A program made the translations under genes and the position numbers. The notes beneath the pieces are model-generated. The model searched no databases. It was not told the DNA's origin and saw only the letters and a list, made by a program, of their open reading frames with translations. 5,663 nucleotides of DNA from Armatimonadota bacterium. GTDB lineage: Bacteria > Armatimonadota > Zipacnadia > Zipacnadales > UBA11051. The stretch covers positions 1-5,663 of the forward strand of contig JAUWOG010000180.1 of NCBI GenBank assembly GCA_030612305.1, written 5' to 3'. Positions 4,542 through 5,663 of this stretch are shown here, piece by piece (the first letter of the stretch is position 1; the number at the start of each line of letters is the position of its first letter).

Positions 4542-5606
4542 CTAGGCGATGCGGATGGGAGCGCCACTGTCTGAGGACTGATAGACGGCCTCGAAGAGCG
4601 CGACGGTCTTGCGGCCCTCATAGCCGTCGCACTGCACCGGCTTGCCCTCGGTGATGGCGGCGACCATGTCCTCGATGATGTCGGCCGGGAGGTCCTCAGG
4701 CGCGGCGAAGTCCTCCGGGCTGAGCTCGACTTGCTCGGGCATGGCGGCATCTTCGGGGAGGACATATTGCGGCTGGCCGTCGGCTCCCACGTCCTCTGTC
4801 GCGGCGGCCACGAAGCGCGTGATCTCCTGCTCCTGCCAGCTCAATGTCCCCGTGGTGCCGGTTATCTCAATGGCGGAGCCGAGGTCGGGGAAGCTGCAGG
4901 TCGTCGTCATAATCACGCCGACGGCACCGGATGCGAACTTCAACATGCCGGCTGTGGCGTCCTCGGTTTCGATGTCATGGCCGTGCGTGCCTCGGACTCC
5001 GAAGACGGTCTCGACCGGCCCGAGCCACCATTGCAGCAGGTCCACATAGTGTACGGCCTGATTGGCGAGCGAGCCGCCCTCAGTGACCAGACGACTCCGC
5101 CAGCCCTCCGGGAAGCCGCCGTCGTAGTAGCTCTGGGCGCGGAACCACTTGACGCGCAGATCCCCTAAGATGATCCTGCCGAGGGCACCGGACTGCAGCG
5201 CGTCGCGTACCTGGTGGTTGACCTTGAGGTAGCGGCTGCCGAAATCCACGGCGTAGATGAGGCCGGTTCTCTCGGCGGCTTCGAGCACCGAGTCACAGGC
5301 CGCGACGGTGATGTCCATCGGCTTGGTGCTGAAGGTGTGCTTGCCGGCCTCGAGCGCGAGCTTGGAGAACTCCGCGTGCATGCCGCTGGGAGTGAAGACG
5401 CCGACGACATCAATGTCGTCGCGGGCCAGCATCTGCTCATAGTCGCGGATATACTCGCAGCCGAGCTCCTCGCTGAGCTTGTGGCCGCGCTCTTCCCAGA
5501 GATCGCAGACGGCGACGAGCTCGGCCCCTTCGGTGTCAGGAATGAGCTTGGCACGGGCACCGCCCATGCCCAGACCGACGATCCCAAAACGCAGTGTGTC
5601 TGCCAT
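4542..5606 (-). CDS. Gfo/Idh/MocA family NAD(P)-dependent oxidoreductase
   Basis: A 354-residue cytoplasmic protein of the usual length for this family, which oxidises or reduces sugars, inositols or sugar derivatives with NAD(P). The N-terminal Rossmann fold shows GIVGLGMGG (8-16) and VAVCD (31-35), whose Asp after the second strand suggests NAD(H). FTPSGMHAEFSKLALEAGKH (71-90) follows, then the motif around the family's catalytic lysine. That motif normally reads EKP and here reads TKP (94-96, K95 kept). The C-domain has GGSLANQAVHYVDLLQWWLG (177-196), with the typical His (186) and Asp (189), and an ITGTTGTL turn (248-255). Four start codons stand in a row (GTG 5615, ATG 5612, 5609, 5606). 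The AGGTG at 5617-5613 overlaps the first and is six bases from the last, so 5606 was chosen. Many relatives in these phyla act on plant-type sugars, but the substrate cannot be read here. It converges on the zinc-ribbon gene with no clear terminator in the 50 bases between. Confidence 0.93.
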   Translation of the reverse strand: MADTLRFGIVGLGMGGARAKLIPDTEGAELVAVCDLWEERGHKLSEELGCEYIRDYEQMLARDDIDVVGVFTPSGMHAEFSKLALEAGKHTFSTKPMDITVAACDSVLEAAERTGLIYAVDFGSRYLKVNHQVRDALQSGALGRIILGDLRVKWFRAQSYYDGGFPEGWRSRLVTEGGSLANQAVHYVDLLQWWLGPVETVFGVRGTHGHDIETEDATAGMLKFASGAVGVIMTTTCSFPDLGSAIEITGTTGTLSWQEQEITRFVAAATEDVGADGQPQYVLPEDAAMPEQVELSPEDFAAPEDLPADIIEDMVAAITEGKPVQCDGYEGRKTVALFEAVYQSSDSGAPIRIA

Positions 5607-5663
5607 CATCATCACCTGCTGCTTTCTCAGTCATTGCGCGTGTACAGAGCCGTACGGACGCGC

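Noticed and set aside
5627..5663. Possible tail of a further minus-strand gene upstream of the oxidoreductase
   Set aside because: Two frames give 10-11 residue tails before stops, too short to support either one.

Overview
The window is GC-rich bacterial DNA, five to six kilobases long. It most likely comes from an uncultured or little-studied Gram-negative-type bacterium. The best clue to lineage is the gene at 3667-4491. Its C-terminal half ends in the H-X9-DG motif and carries the string 'CLSNVKQLNLGLLMYAQDYD'. Such prepilin-like (DUF1559-type) proteins are expanded in Armatimonadota, Planctomycetota, Verrucomicrobiota and relatives. The wording here looks closest to Armatimonadota, but that is an inference from memory, not a search result.

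Left part (1-2068, plus strand): a remnant of a cell-surface sugar locus. A possible gene tail (2-100) is followed by two covarying palindromic repeats (122-152 and 217-247). Next is a stand-alone ADP-heptose-synthesis nucleotidyltransferase (270-755, RfaE2/HldE C-domain type). After it comes a broken glycosyltransferase family 9 (heptosyltransferase-like) gene. Its N-terminal leader is at 838-927 and its middle and C-terminal parts are at about 1745-2060. Between the two pieces lies an intact, lower-GC family 2 glycosyltransferase of the polyprenyl-phosphate sugar synthase type (983-1744). The most economical reading is that the heptosyltransferase was destroyed by deletions and by acquisition of the GT2 gene. 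The heptose-activating enzyme upstream would then have lost one of its nearby users.

Middle (2069-3427, minus strand): a polytopic membrane protein of the GT-C / DUF2142-like type, converging on the dead heptosyltransferase. Such enzymes use polyprenyl-phosphate-linked sugars, the product class that DPM-synthase-like GT2 enzymes make. The GT2 and GT-C genes may therefore work as a donor-maker and donor-user pair, although they lie on opposite strands.

Right part (3428-5663): a 239-base divergent spacer, then a zinc-ribbon / DUF4190 / H-X9-DG fusion protein on the plus strand (3667-4491). Converging on it is a Gfo/Idh/MocA-family oxidoreductase on the minus strand (4542-5606), whose usual EKP motif reads TKP. 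No RNA genes, CRISPR arrays, transposases or phage genes are visible.
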